From positions 4,104,001-4,168,000 of the forward strand of contig NZ_AP024269.1 in NCBI RefSeq assembly GCF_016629525.1: DNA of 64,000 nt. Reading direction: 5' to 3'. Position 1 is the first letter of the stretch. Each line of letters opens with the position of its first letter. Source of the stretch: Kaistia sp. 32K (lineage in GTDB: Bacteria > Pseudomonadota > Alphaproteobacteria > Rhizobiales > Kaistiaceae). Made by a program: the position numbers and the translations under genes. The notes beneath the pieces were generated by a model. The model made no database searches, had not been told where the DNA came from, and was given only the letters and a program-made list of their open reading frames with translations. Below are positions 52,979 to 61,850 of this stretch, one piece after another.

Positions 52979-54151
52979 ATGGCATCCGAAGTACTAACGT
53001 GGCAATCGAAGCTGGTTCAACCTGAAAGCCGAGCGCCTGCTGGCTTCCGATCGCTCGTTACTCCAGTTTATCGAGGATCCACGACGCTATTTGAAAGCGC
53101 TGCCGCTACCCGCGACACGTGGAAACAGGACACGACGCCTTATAGCTACGGTCTTTACGGAACACCAACCTCCCTGGAACTCGCGGCCCGCATTGCCGAG
53201 CTTGAGGGAGGTCATCATACATTTTTGACGCCTGGCGGTCAGGCAGCTATCTCCCTCGTCAATTTCGCCCTCTTGAAGCCTGGGGACCATGTTCTCACCC
53301 CAGACGCCATTTACGGACCTCATCGTCAATTTGGCGACGGAATGCTCCATAAGTTCGGCGTTGAGGTCGAGTACTACGATCCGCTCATCGGCACAGGCAT
53401 CGAGCATTTGGTGCGGAGCAACACCAAACTCATCTGGTGCGAAAGCCCGGGGTCGGTCACCATGGAGGTGCAGGACCTTCCAGCCATCGTCAAGGTAGCC
53501 AATTCACAAGGCATTACCGTTGCAATCGACAATACCTATTCCGCCGGCGTGCTCCTCGACGCGTTCGCCCACGGAGCACACGTCACCATCCAAGCGCTAA
53601 CGAAATACATCGGGGGACATAGCGACCTATTGCTTGGTTCCGTTACGGTGAAAGATGCCGAGCGGTACGAGCTGCTGGGGGAAGCCCACCAAGCGCTGGG
53701 TATGGCCGTATCACCAGATGATTGCAGTCTTGCGTTGCGCGGCATGCAAACCCTTGCAGTACGCCTAGAAAAACTCGGTGCATCTTGCTTGCAAGTCGCA
53801 AAGTGGCTCGAGGCTCGCCCTGAAATCTCGCAGGTGCTTCACCCCGCCATCCCGTCGTCTCCCGGCCACAGTATTTGGGCCCGTGATTTTAAGGGATCGG
53901 CCAGCGTGTTTTCCATCGTCTTTGACGAACGATTTACGAAGGAGCAGATTCTACGCTTCATAGACACCCTGTCCATCTTTAAGATCGGATATAGTTGGGG
54001 CGGCGTAACTAGTCTTGCTGTACCGTACTTCGACATTCGCCGCGCCCATCGCGATTACGGTCACCGGCTGGTACGCCTCAATATCGGGCTAGAATCGGTC
54101 GATGATTTGCTAGGGGATCTTGCCGCGGCGCTTTCGACGCTCGACGGATAG
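52979..54151 (+). CDS. PLP-dependent cystathionine beta-lyase-like enzyme
   Basis: 390 residues, Cys/Met metabolism PLP family. [24 protein letters not shown] (substrate/PLP region), [19 protein letters not shown] (Asp) and the Schiff-base lysine in [15 protein letters not shown] (about residue 208) are visible. Length and motifs match MetC. The enzyme cleaves C-S (or C-N) beta-bonds of an amino acid. It lies at the end of the flavoprotein-kinase-DeoR operon, without a strong ribosome site. In this context it may act on a liberated sulfur amino acid; that is inference. Confidence 0.9.
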   Translation: MASEVLTWQSKLVQPESRAPAGFRSLVTPVYRGSTTLFESAAATRDTWKQDTTPYSYGLYGTPTSLELAARIAELEGGHHTFLTPGGQAAISLVNFALLKPGDHVLTPDAIYGPHRQFGDGMLHKFGVEVEYYDPLIGTGIEHLVRSNTKLIWCESPGSVTMEVQDLPAIVKVANSQGITVAIDNTYSAGVLLDAFAHGAHVTIQALTKYIGGHSDLLLGSVTVKDAERYELLGEAHQALGMAVSPDDCSLALRGMQTLAVRLEKLGASCLQVAKWLEARPEISQVLHPAIPSSPGHSIWARDFKGSASVFSIVFDERFTKEQILRFIDTLSIFKIGYSWGGVTSLAVPYFDIRRAHRDYGHRLVRLNIGLESVDDLLGDLAAALSTLDG

Positions 54152-54154
54152 GGG

Positions 54155-54250
54155 CCATGGCCCGATCAAGGTGCTGGGGCTTGAAACGGGCGTGAACATC
54201 ACGGTCGAACTTCCCGTCGTCCGCACCTCGGTCGACCACGGCACGGCGTG
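54155..54250 (+). pseudogene. Fragment of a pdxA-like gene (4-phospho-threonate/erythronate dehydrogenase type)
   Basis: About 32 codons read [20 protein letters not shown] then [12 protein letters not shown], the highly conserved C-terminal PdxA segment (usually GHIPIKVLG...[14 protein letters not shown]). The Ile after GH is missing and the frame leaves the family after HGTA. Nothing upstream belongs to the gene. It is a remnant of PdxA or of PdxA2, which usually neighbours DeoR and a kinase in four-carbon acid sugar degradation. Confidence 0.8.
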
Positions 54251-54375
54251 GACCGCTTCAACCCGATGCCTCGTCCACACGTCGCGCAAGTTGATTCCAA
54301 CCAAGGCCGAGAGCGCTCTCGAGCGAGATCTCGTCCTTCTGCCACCGCGGTCCCCGGACCGTGGCGGCGCGCCCT

Positions 54376-55149
54376 TCACCGCAAGCTAGCGCCGATTGCG
54401 GTCGCCGTGGTAATGGCGACGATCCGCACCCGCTCCTCGTACGCGGCGTCGCGGCCGGCAAGGAATGGCACGCTGATCGCAGCAACGACCCGACCGGAGG
54501 AATCGATGATTGGCGCGCCATAGGCATTGACCTGGATGGCGAATTCACCTCCGTCACGCGACCAACCGCGCGATCTCACCAGCGCGAGTTCAGCCCGCAG
54601 GGCATCGGGCTCGACATGGGTCATTGTCGTGAAGCGCTTCAGTTCGCCGGAAAGGATCCGCTCAACCTCTTCGGTGGGAAGGTTGGCGAGCAGAATCTTA
54701 CTGCCGGCACCGGCATGAATGGGAAGGGACTGACCGACTGCAGCGTGTAGCGCATACGGTTTGCTGCCGCTCGCGGCCGCGACTACCTGCACCAGGCTAC
54801 GGTTGTAGACGGACACCATGCAGCTCTCGCCAAGCGTGGCGGCCAGTCGGTTAAGACGCGATTGCGCCCGTTCAGCGATGACGCGGTCGATGAGCGGCGA
54901 GAGCACACCGTTTGCTAGCGACAGCAGCCGCGAGCCGAGTATGAAGCGCGCACCCTGGACCTGACGAACCATGCCATGCGCTACGAGCGAATTCATGATC
55001 CGGTAGACGGTAGAGCGCGTCACGCCGGTTCGCTCCGCGATCACCTTCAGAGGCACGCCTGCTGGCGCTTTCTCGAGTTCCGCCAGAATGGCTACCATCC
55101 GTTCGACGGCGGAACTACGATTGTGGAGCGTCTCCTCGTCTTCGGACAC
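54376..55149 (-). CDS. IclR family transcriptional regulator
   Basis: 257 residues. The wHTH has [24 protein letters not shown] (about residues 37-60); the IclR effector domain ends with [25 protein letters not shown]. The GTG at 55149 is used because GGTGGG lies 9 bases upstream; another GTG at 55197 would add 16 unlikely residues. It probably controls the minus-strand RraA/dehydratase/ABC genes upstream or its own gene via the palindrome at 55197. Confidence 0.9.
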   Translation of the reverse strand: MSEDEETLHNRSSAVERMVAILAELEKAPAGVPLKVIAERTGVTRSTVYRIMNSLVAHGMVRQVQGARFILGSRLLSLANGVLSPLIDRVIAERAQSRLNRLAATLGESCMVSVYNRSLVQVVAAASGSKPYALHAAVGQSLPIHAGAGSKILLANLPTEEVERILSGELKRFTTMTHVEPDALRAELALVRSRGWSRDGGEFAIQVNAYGAPIIDSSGRVVAAISVPFLAGRDAAYEERVRIVAITTATAIGASLR

Positions 55150-55196
55150 CTTGAAATTCCCACCTCGCCATGAGGCGCTCTGTATAAATAGGTTCA

Positions 55197-55212
55197 CCTT
55201 CTAATAAGAAGG
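55197..55212. promoter_or_regulatory. Palindrome upstream of the IclR gene
   Basis: CCTTCT and AGAAGG arms around AATA, 48-63 bases upstream of the IclR start. This is a candidate autoregulatory operator. Confidence 0.45.
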
Positions 55213-55371
55213 GCGACACTATTATTTCTATGTAGAACGGCAACCCACTACGCACAGAAACAAAACTTGGCGACGGAAGCTAGGAAACTCATATTCACCT
55301 TTTACGAGAATAACCCGCGCCGTAACGCGCAGACACCTTCCGCCGCCAAGCCATTTCGCAGTCGACGAATG

Positions 55372-56121
55372 CTAGCCGGATTGTTTCTTTTGCCACTCCG
55401 CATATTCTGACTCCGCCTCAACGGTAAGCGGATAGTACTTCCGGAGATCCCCGCCCTCTGAAAGACGAATGCGGGCGAACTCTTCCCATTCGACATGCCG
55501 TCCGGCAATCTCGACTAACTTCTCCGCCAGCCCTGCCGGCACCAGAACCACACCGTCATCATCGGCGACGATGATGTCGCCGGGAATGACCAGCACGTTG
55601 GCGCACGCAATTGGGACATTGACCGCGAAGGGGATGATGTTCGTCTGGGCATGATAGTTCGGCGTCACGCCCTTGACCCATATGCCGAGATCAAGCGCGG
55701 CCGCCTGCGCGGAATCCCGGATGGCGCCGTCGATAATCACTCCCGCGCCACCGCGCCCAGCGAAGAAGGTCAACATCATCTCGCCGAATATCCCGCTGCC
55801 GAGATCGCCTCGCGCGTCGACGACGATGACGTCACCAGGCTGGGTCGGATACATGACGTGCCGATGCAGCTGCAGCTCAGGGTTTTCGTATTCCGCATCA
55901 CCATAGAGATCCTCGCGCTTCGGCATGCATTGCAGCGTCAGAGCCGGGCCCGCGATCGTCCTGCCTTTGACGAGTGGCTGCGGACCACGGATCTGCGCGT
56001 CGCGGATGCCGAGATGCTGGGCCAACTCGCTCGAAAGCGTCGCCGTTCCAATCGCCGCCAGCGCATCGCAGAGCGCGCGAGACGGACGAACGATATCGTG
56101 AATTCTAGCCACGGTATTCAA
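55372..56121 (-). CDS. RraA family protein, probable 4-hydroxy-2-oxoacid aldolase
   Basis: 249 residues. The RraA/HMG aldolase core is present: GPALTLQC, GDVIVVDARGDLGSGIFGEM, VIIDGAIRDS (catalytic Arg and metal Asp) and DDDGVVLVP. A TTG at 56121 with GGAGG 5 bases upstream is preferred to the ATG at 56133, whose own codon overlaps that site. Members of this size are mostly aldolases splitting 4-hydroxy-2-oxo acids to pyruvate, not RNase E inhibitors. It lies 42 bases after the dehydratase gene, so it would act on the 2-keto-3-deoxy acid product. Confidence 0.87.
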   Translation of the reverse strand: MNTVARIHDIVRPSRALCDALAAIGTATLSSELAQHLGIRDAQIRGPQPLVKGRTIAGPALTLQCMPKREDLYGDAEYENPELQLHRHVMYPTQPGDVIVVDARGDLGSGIFGEMMLTFFAGRGGAGVIIDGAIRDSAQAAALDLGIWVKGVTPNYHAQTNIIPFAVNVPIACANVLVIPGDIIVADDDGVVLVPAGLAEKLVEIAGRHVEWEEFARIRLSEGGDLRKYYPLTVEAESEYAEWQKKQSG

Positions 56122-56162
56122 TGGGGCCTCCATGGTGCGTGTGCGGTAGGGCTGGCAGGATC

Positions 56163-57332
56163 TCAGGAAGCTTCGGGATCGCCGAAGCCGTCGAGAATAT
56201 TGTCCACGAGGTAGTCGAGGTTCATCGTCACGCCGAGGCCGGGCGCCCGCGTGAGATGAATGCTGCCGGCGGAATTGTCGATCGGCGTCTCGATCAGCTT
56301 GTCATAGTGCGAAAGATCGCAGTCGCTGGTCTCGATGCGGTAGAAGTTGGGGACCGTCATCATGACATGGGCGCCGGCCGTGACGTTGATCGGGCCGCTC
56401 GCATCATGGGGACTGATCGGAACGTAGTAAGCCTCGGCGAGCGTGGCTATCTTCTTCAGCTCGCTGATGCCGCCGGTCCAAGTGACGTCGGGCATCAGAA
56501 AATCGGCGAGTTCGTTCTCAAGAATGGGCACAACCTCCCAGCGCGTGTGCAGCCGTTCGCCTACGGAAATTGCTGTCGAGACCCTCTCTCGCACCTGGCG
56601 CAATGCGTGATAGCTCTCGACCGGCACAGGCTCCTCGAACCAGTCGATCTGACCCGCTTCCTCCAGCGAACGGCAGAGCCGGACCGCCGTCGGCACGTCG
56701 AAGCGACCATGCGCGTCGATGAGGATCTCTATCTCCGGTCCCGCCGTTCGGCGGATCAGTTCGGTCAGTTCCGCCGCCTCGCGCTCGCCCTTCTTGGACA
56801 AATAGCCTTGCAGATAGCCGTGGGGTTCGCTTGAGCGCAATTCGTATGCGGGGAAAGGGTCGAACTTGATGGCGGTGTGACCGCTCGCGAGAATGCGCTC
56901 GATCTCGGCAACGATGTCTTTCTTGGAGGTGAACTTCGACTGGTCGGGATGGGTGTAGATCAGGACCTCGTCCCGGACCGCGCCGCCGAGGAGTTCGTAA
57001 ATCGGCACACCACGGACCTTGCCCGCGATATCCCAGAGCGCGATGTCAATTCCGCTGACCACATGCGATGCCGCGCCCCGCGAGCCCATATAGGTGAAGG
57101 AGCGGAAGATCTTGTGCCAGATCTGTTCGATCCGCAGCGGGTCATCGCCGACGATCAGATCGTTGAGCTGTCGAAGTATTCCGGCAACCGCCCGGTTGGC
57201 GGGCTTGGTCGTCGTCGTGATCTCGCCCCAGCCCGAGATGCCCTCGTCAGTCCGGACCTCCACAAAGAGGTACTCGCCCCAATAGCCGCGATCCGCCTTC
57301 ACCAGCCACGGAACAATCTTCGTTATCTTCAT
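56163..57332 (-). CDS. Mandelate racemase/enolase superfamily acid-sugar dehydratase
   Basis: 389 residues. The MR N-domain (GWGEITT) precedes a barrel with KFDP, metal ligands in IDAHGRF (Asp), FEEPVP (Glu) and GERLHTRWE (Glu), and the catalytic His in SPHDASGPI. His right after the Asp (DAHGR) is the arrangement of galactonate/mannonate dehydratase-type members. The ATG at 57332 has GGGAG 4 bases upstream. The reaction would be an aldonate to its 2-keto-3-deoxy acid. It is followed by the RraA-like aldolase, suggesting consecutive steps. Confidence 0.9.
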   Translation of the reverse strand: MKITKIVPWLVKADRGYWGEYLFVEVRTDEGISGWGEITTTTKPANRAVAGILRQLNDLIVGDDPLRIEQIWHKIFRSFTYMGSRGAASHVVSGIDIALWDIAGKVRGVPIYELLGGAVRDEVLIYTHPDQSKFTSKKDIVAEIERILASGHTAIKFDPFPAYELRSSEPHGYLQGYLSKKGEREAAELTELIRRTAGPEIEILIDAHGRFDVPTAVRLCRSLEEAGQIDWFEEPVPVESYHALRQVRERVSTAISVGERLHTRWEVVPILENELADFLMPDVTWTGGISELKKIATLAEAYYVPISPHDASGPINVTAGAHVMMTVPNFYRIETSDCDLSHYDKLIETPIDNSAGSIHLTRAPGLGVTMNLDYLVDNILDGFGDPEAS

Positions 57333-57396
57333 CTTACTCCCCATGCGCATGCTTCGAGACATATCGGCGTCTTGCCGTGCGGAGACCGTCGGTTCG

Positions 57397-58287
57397 TCAC
57401 CCCCGGACCGCGCCGGTGACGAGGCCCTTCACCAGCAGCCCCTGCGCGAACCAAACGAAAATCAGGGTCGGGATCACCATGAGCACGCCCGCCGCCGACA
57501 TGGCCCCCCAATCGATGCCGAACTGCGACACGAAATTGGTCAGGCCGACCGGCAATGTCTGCGCCGCCTCCGAGGAAGAGAGCGTCAGCGCGATCAGCAG
57601 ATCGTTCCAGGTGAACAGAAAGGTGATGACCGCCGTCGCCCCGATTCCGGGCGCGATCAGCGGCGACACGATCTGCACCAGGATGCGAAGCGTGCCGGCG
57701 CCGTCCATCTGAGCCGATTCCTCGATTTCTTTCGGCAGGTCCTGGATGAAGCCCATGAGCAGCCATATGGCGACAGGCAACTTGGAGGCCGTATGCGCGA
57801 GGACCAGCGCCGTCAGCGTGTCGAGCAAGCCGATAGAAGCGAAGACGGCGAAGAGCGGGATGGCGAGCGCGACAACCGGGATCATGCGCATGATCAGCAG
57901 GATGCTGACGATGATTTTCGTACCGGGCAGATGGAAACGGACCATCGCATAAGCGCATGGAACGGCAAGCAACGTGACCAGGATGACGGTAGCGACGGAA
58001 ACGATCACCGTGTTCCAGAGATAGTCGTTGAGGCCGTATTGCGTGAAGACGGAAATGTACTGATTGAAGGTCACCGATTCCGGCAGGATATGCACCGGAA
58101 CGGCAAAGATATCCGCCGAATTGCGCAGCGAGGTCAGTACCAGCCAGACAAGAGGGAAGACGGTGAGCGTGACCGTGCCGATCAGAACGAGATACCGCAC
58201 GACAAGCCCGACCGTTATCCCATCCCGGTATTTCGGCCGATGGCTTCGCCGGCGCCCACCGGCGGGCGAAAGGGCGGTGTCAGTCAT
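57397..58287 (-). CDS. Carbohydrate ABC transporter permease (MalG-like)
   Basis: 296 residues, six membrane segments after a basic N-terminal tail. The EAA loop is EIEESAQMDGAGTLRILVQIVSPL region and the end is MalG-like. The start overlaps the MalF-like stop (ATGA). It is part of a sugar importer encoded with the binding protein at 59215. Confidence 0.92.
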   Translation of the reverse strand: MTDTALSPAGGRRRSHRPKYRDGITVGLVVRYLVLIGTVTLTVFPLVWLVLTSLRNSADIFAVPVHILPESVTFNQYISVFTQYGLNDYLWNTVIVSVATVILVTLLAVPCAYAMVRFHLPGTKIIVSILLIMRMIPVVALAIPLFAVFASIGLLDTLTALVLAHTASKLPVAIWLLMGFIQDLPKEIEESAQMDGAGTLRILVQIVSPLIAPGIGATAVITFLFTWNDLLIALTLSSSEAAQTLPVGLTNFVSQFGIDWGAMSAAGVLMVIPTLIFVWFAQGLLVKGLVTGAVRG

Positions 58288-59213
58288 GAGACCCTCCTAA
58301 ATTTCCGCCCAAGCCAGGGCACGCCATAGAGCAGAGCGAGGAACAGGAGCGAGAGGCCGAGCGCGATGTAGGAAACCGCGGCGGCATGGCCGAAGGACGC
58401 GCTCTGAAACGCCAGCAGGTAGGCGTTCACCGTGACGAGGTTTGTCGCACCGCCGGGGCCGCCCTGCGTCATCAACCAGACGACGTCAAACGTACGGAAG
58501 GTGTCGATGATCCGCAGCATGAGCGCGATCATCAGAATCGGGCGCATCAACGGCAGGGTGATGTACCGGAAGATCCCCCAGGGCGAGGCACCATCAACTT
58601 GGGCTGCCTCGATCGGCTCCTGCGGCAGGGATTGCAGTCCCGCCAGGAAGAGCAGGACGAGCAACGGCGTATTCTGCCAGATATCGGCGATCATCACGGA
58701 GACGAGCGCCCAATTCGGATCGGAGAGCCAAGGAGCCTCCGGCAGGCCGAGATAGCGCAGGATGGCGTTGGCGAGGCCATACTGGCCGTTGAACAGCCAG
58801 CGAAAATTGAGGCCGACCACGGCCGGCGCGATCATCGGGGGAACCAGCAGCAACGTGCGGGCGAGCTTCAGTCCGCGCAGCTTGCTGTTGACGAGAATGG
58901 CGATTCCCATGCCCGCCGCCACCTCGACCGTGATGGTGATGGCCGAGAAGATCAGCTGCACGCGCAGCGTCTGCTGGAAGCCGAGCGAGTTCCACGTATC
59001 GCGATAGTTGCCAAGACCGACGAAATACTGCGACGGGGCGCTGAGATCCCATCGGTAGAAGCTCATGACGAAGGAATAAGCCAGCGGGTAGAGCAGAATC
59101 GCGATCATCGCGATGAGCGCAGGGCTTGCGAGAAGGTAACCTCTTTGCCAGCTCACCGCCAGCGACGAACCTCGTCGCTGGCGGCCCCCCGGCCTTACGG
59201 CGGGAGTGCTCAT
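58284..59213 (-). CDS. Carbohydrate ABC transporter permease (MalF/UgpA-like)
   Basis: 309 residues, six membrane segments; the EAA loop reads EPIEAAQVDGASPWGIFRYITLPL. The ATG lies one base before the binding-protein stop. It pairs with the MalG-like protein to form the pore. No ATP-binding gene accompanies these three genes, so a shared MsmX/UgpC-type ATPase from elsewhere is likely. Confidence 0.92.
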   Translation of the reverse strand: MSTPAVRPGGRQRRGSSLAVSWQRGYLLASPALIAMIAILLYPLAYSFVMSFYRWDLSAPSQYFVGLGNYRDTWNSLGFQQTLRVQLIFSAITITVEVAAGMGIAILVNSKLRGLKLARTLLLVPPMIAPAVVGLNFRWLFNGQYGLANAILRYLGLPEAPWLSDPNWALVSVMIADIWQNTPLLVLLFLAGLQSLPQEPIEAAQVDGASPWGIFRYITLPLMRPILMIALMLRIIDTFRTFDVVWLMTQGGPGGATNLVTVNAYLLAFQSASFGHAAAVSYIALGLSLLFLALLYGVPWLGRKFRRVS

Positions 59214-59214
59214 G

Positions 59215-60516
59215 CTAGTTGTACGCCCCTGCTTGCGTCATGATCTGCAGGGCCTCGGCTGCGGCCTGGTTGAGCGCGTCCTCCGGCGTCTGCTGGTTGG
59301 AGAGCGCGCGCTCGATGGTCGAGAACATCAGCGTGGAGACGCGCGAGAAGCCCGGCAGCTTCGGCCATTCCTTGCCGGTCGAAATCGTCTGCTCGAGCTG
59401 AGCGAGCCAATCCGCCTTTACCCCGCTGGCCTCGGCGACGACCTGCTTGGCGACCGAAAGGCGGCTCGGAAAGTTCGAGAACTCGTTGAAGTTCAGAAGT
59501 TGAGCCTCCGGACTCACCGTATACTTGATGAATTCGACAGCCGGATCCTTGCGCTTCGACATGGAGTTCAGCGCCATTGCATGCGAGATGGCGCAGGAGA
59601 TCGATTTCTTGTTGCGCACATAGGGCGCGGTCGACCATTTTCCGACGATGCGCGACGTCTCGGGATTGGAGAGCGTCGCAAAGGCTCCGGGCCAGTCGAA
59701 CGTATCCATGACCGCGCCGGAGGAGAACTGCGTCGAGTTCTCGTTCCATTGGTACGAGACGGCGTCCGGCGGCACGACCTTCCACTTCTGGATCAGATCG
59801 CGATAATAGGTAAGCGCCTCGACGCCAGGGGCCGCATTGAACGACGGCTTGTTGCTTTCATCGACCCAGTCGCCGCCCGCCTGCCACAGGAAGTCGGAGA
59901 ACGTGCGTTGGGCCGGGTCACCCTGGCCGGGCACGACGAGTCCATAGCGGCCGTCACCGGTCAGCTTCTGGCTGACCTCGACCAGATCCTCCCATGTCAC
60001 CGCCGCCTTGAGGCCCTTCTCTTCATAGACGTCAGAGCGATAATACTGCGTTCGCGCATCCATGTTGCGCGGGATCGCCGCCAGGTGTCCGTTCTTGGGA
60101 TTGACGAGATAATCAACGCCAACCTTGTAGAAATCCTTCAAATCTTCTTCGGAAAAATATTCATTCAGGGCACCGAAGTAATTGAAGAATGAATCGATCT
60201 GCGCCGTGTGCGTACTAAAAACATCATAGAGATTGCTGCGCGCAGCACCGAGCGTCACGACTTTGGTCGTCAGTGGCGTAAATTCGAGCAGGTCATACTT
60301 GACCTTGATGCCGGTCTTTTCCGTGAACCCGTTGACGACCTTCTCCCAGTATTTCGGATAGAGGGGACCGCCGGTGATAAGCAGCGCCCGGATTTCGTCC
60401 CCGGCCGCACGCGCGATGTGCGGCATCGAGAGTGTCGAAGCGCCAAGCGCGGCCGCCGACCCACCCAAGAACCCACGCCGGGTCAAGATACCGCCTTTGG
60501 AAAGCTTGTAGGACAT
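59215..60516 (-). CDS. Carbohydrate ABC transporter substrate-binding protein (Tat signal)
   Basis: 433 residues. ILTRRGFLGGSAAALGAS is a twin-arginine signal, with cleavage expected after ARA (about residue 37). The mature part is a family 1 solute-binding protein (UgpB/MalE class), with the typical YYRSDVYEEKGLKAAVTWEDLVE segment. GGGAGG precedes the ATG. Its upstream region has a GntR-type palindrome matching one before the aldo/keto reductase at 62385, pointing to joint control. Confidence 0.92.
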   Translation of the reverse strand: MSYKLSKGGILTRRGFLGGSAAALGASTLSMPHIARAAGDEIRALLITGGPLYPKYWEKVVNGFTEKTGIKVKYDLLEFTPLTTKVVTLGAARSNLYDVFSTHTAQIDSFFNYFGALNEYFSEEDLKDFYKVGVDYLVNPKNGHLAAIPRNMDARTQYYRSDVYEEKGLKAAVTWEDLVEVSQKLTGDGRYGLVVPGQGDPAQRTFSDFLWQAGGDWVDESNKPSFNAAPGVEALTYYRDLIQKWKVVPPDAVSYQWNENSTQFSSGAVMDTFDWPGAFATLSNPETSRIVGKWSTAPYVRNKKSISCAISHAMALNSMSKRKDPAVEFIKYTVSPEAQLLNFNEFSNFPSRLSVAKQVVAEASGVKADWLAQLEQTISTGKEWPKLPGFSRVSTLMFSTIERALSNQQTPEDALNQAAAEALQIMTQAGAYN

Positions 60517-61136
60517 TCCTGTTTACCTCCCTGTTAGTCTCTGATGGTCCAGCTCGCCGCCGCACTCCTTCCGGCGACCAAACAATGCTCAAGGCAGCCA
60601 GTCGCGATCAGCGCCGCGCCGTGAGCCAGCAAGCCGCCAATGTCTTGACCACGAGAATGCGCCGCCGGACGAAGACGTCGGGCCCGGACTGCGAGGCAAG
60701 AACGGCATGCCGGAAGACAGATTTAAGCTGGCGATGTAGCCGCGAGCGCGAACAAGCACGCTCGGCAGATACCGTGCTAACATTGTTCCTCCCCCACCCG
60801 GCCGATGGCCAGCGCGAGCTTCGGACAATCGTGCGTATATTGCGCTTATATGCTTATCAACTTGTCCGATAAGTTGATGCTACCCCCGCGCTTGCCGAAG
60901 GTCAAGCGCGTCCTGAAAGAGATCCCTCTCCGGAGGTGGCCGAGGGATTGTCTGGAGCCCCTCGTTGCGCCATTAAGGCCGCAAAAGCGAGCGATTGCTC
61001 CCAGCAAGGTCGGCTAAGGCCGTACCCGATCGCTCGGAAAGGAATGCTGTGATAGGACTGTTCGGAATGCACGACACGCAGGAGGAGAAGCCCGATTGGA
61101 CAAGATGCCTGCGCACACGTGAACGGAGAGCCGTAC
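60517..61136. other. Divergent regulatory region, otherwise empty
   Basis: About 620 bases between the binding-protein gene and the GntR gene. It contains the operator-like palindrome at 60858-60876 and AT-rich promoter-like DNA (60830-60860). The rest has open frames on both strands with no recognised motif or site. Confidence 0.45.
60858..60876. promoter_or_regulatory. GntR-type operator candidate before the sugar ABC operon
   Basis: CAACTTGTC and GATAAGTTG arms form a 19-bp near-perfect palindrome (one G/T mismatch pair) around a central C. The core TTGTCCGATAA is close to TNGT-N3-ACNA. On the minus strand it is followed by TATAAGC-type promoter-like DNA. The same core lies at 62307. Confidence 0.6.
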
Positions 61137-61850
61137 TTGACTGACAAGGTCCAACTCCGAACCCTACCGACACAGGTTGCGGGCGTCCTGATCCGACGAA
61201 TTGCATCTAACGGATTTCCTGACGGACTTGCGCCTTCCGAGTCGCAAATATCGCAGGAATTCAACGTTTCTCGTGCCGTGGCGCGCGAAGCACTGAAGAT
61301 TTTGAGCTCCCTCGACATGGTCGAGATCGCCCAGGGCCGCCGTGTGGCGGTACGCCCGATCGCCGAGTGGGACTATTTGAGCCCAATGCTCATTGAATGG
61401 CTGCCGCAAGCACAGGTCCGCGAGCTTTTGCTGGAACTACACGATGCTCGCGTCATCTTCGAGCCAGCGATTTGCGCTGAAGCGGCACGTAGTCTTTCCC
61501 GCAACGACCTCGCCCGTCTCCACGAGATTCTTGATGCCATGACGGCGGCTCACGAGGATCCAGACGCCTACCTTGAGCTCGACCTCGAATTCCACATGGA
61601 GATCTGCCGAGCCACTCGCAATCGCATCCTCGACCGCTTCATGTTCTCCTCGCGCTGGTGGCAGTCAGCCGCCCGCCGAATAAGCAACCAGGCACCGCAC
61701 GCCTTGCCGATAGCCACGGAACAGCACCGCGCAATCTATGAAGGATTGCTGGCGCGAGATCCGAAACGCGCCGAGATCGCAATGAGGGTTCATCTCGAGG
61801 CGAACAAGGTGAACTTTCTCATGGCGCAGCAGGCCCTGGCTGCTCCCTAG
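61137..61850 (+). CDS. GntR family regulator, FCD subfamily
   Basis: 237 residues. The wHTH has LAPSESQISQEFNVSRAVAREALKIL (about residues 29-54); the FCD domain has LDLEFHMEICRATRN and EQHRAIYEGLL with the usual histidines. A TTG at 61137 with GGAGAG 6 bases upstream is preferred; a GTG at 61119 would add 6 residues. It lies between two copies of one palindrome, at the sugar ABC operon and at the aldo/keto reductase gene, and is the likely regulator of both. Confidence 0.9.
   Translation: MTDKVQLRTLPTQVAGVLIRRIASNGFPDGLAPSESQISQEFNVSRAVAREALKILSSLDMVEIAQGRRVAVRPIAEWDYLSPMLIEWLPQAQVRELLLELHDARVIFEPAICAEAARSLSRNDLARLHEILDAMTAAHEDPDAYLELDLEFHMEICRATRNRILDRFMFSSRWWQSAARRISNQAPHALPIATEQHRAIYEGLLARDPKRAEIAMRVHLEANKVNFLMAQQALAAP

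Noticed and set aside
55372..56121. RraA as ribonuclease E regulator
   Set aside because: Longer than E. coli RraA, and placed beside an acid-sugar dehydratase with aldolase-type residues.
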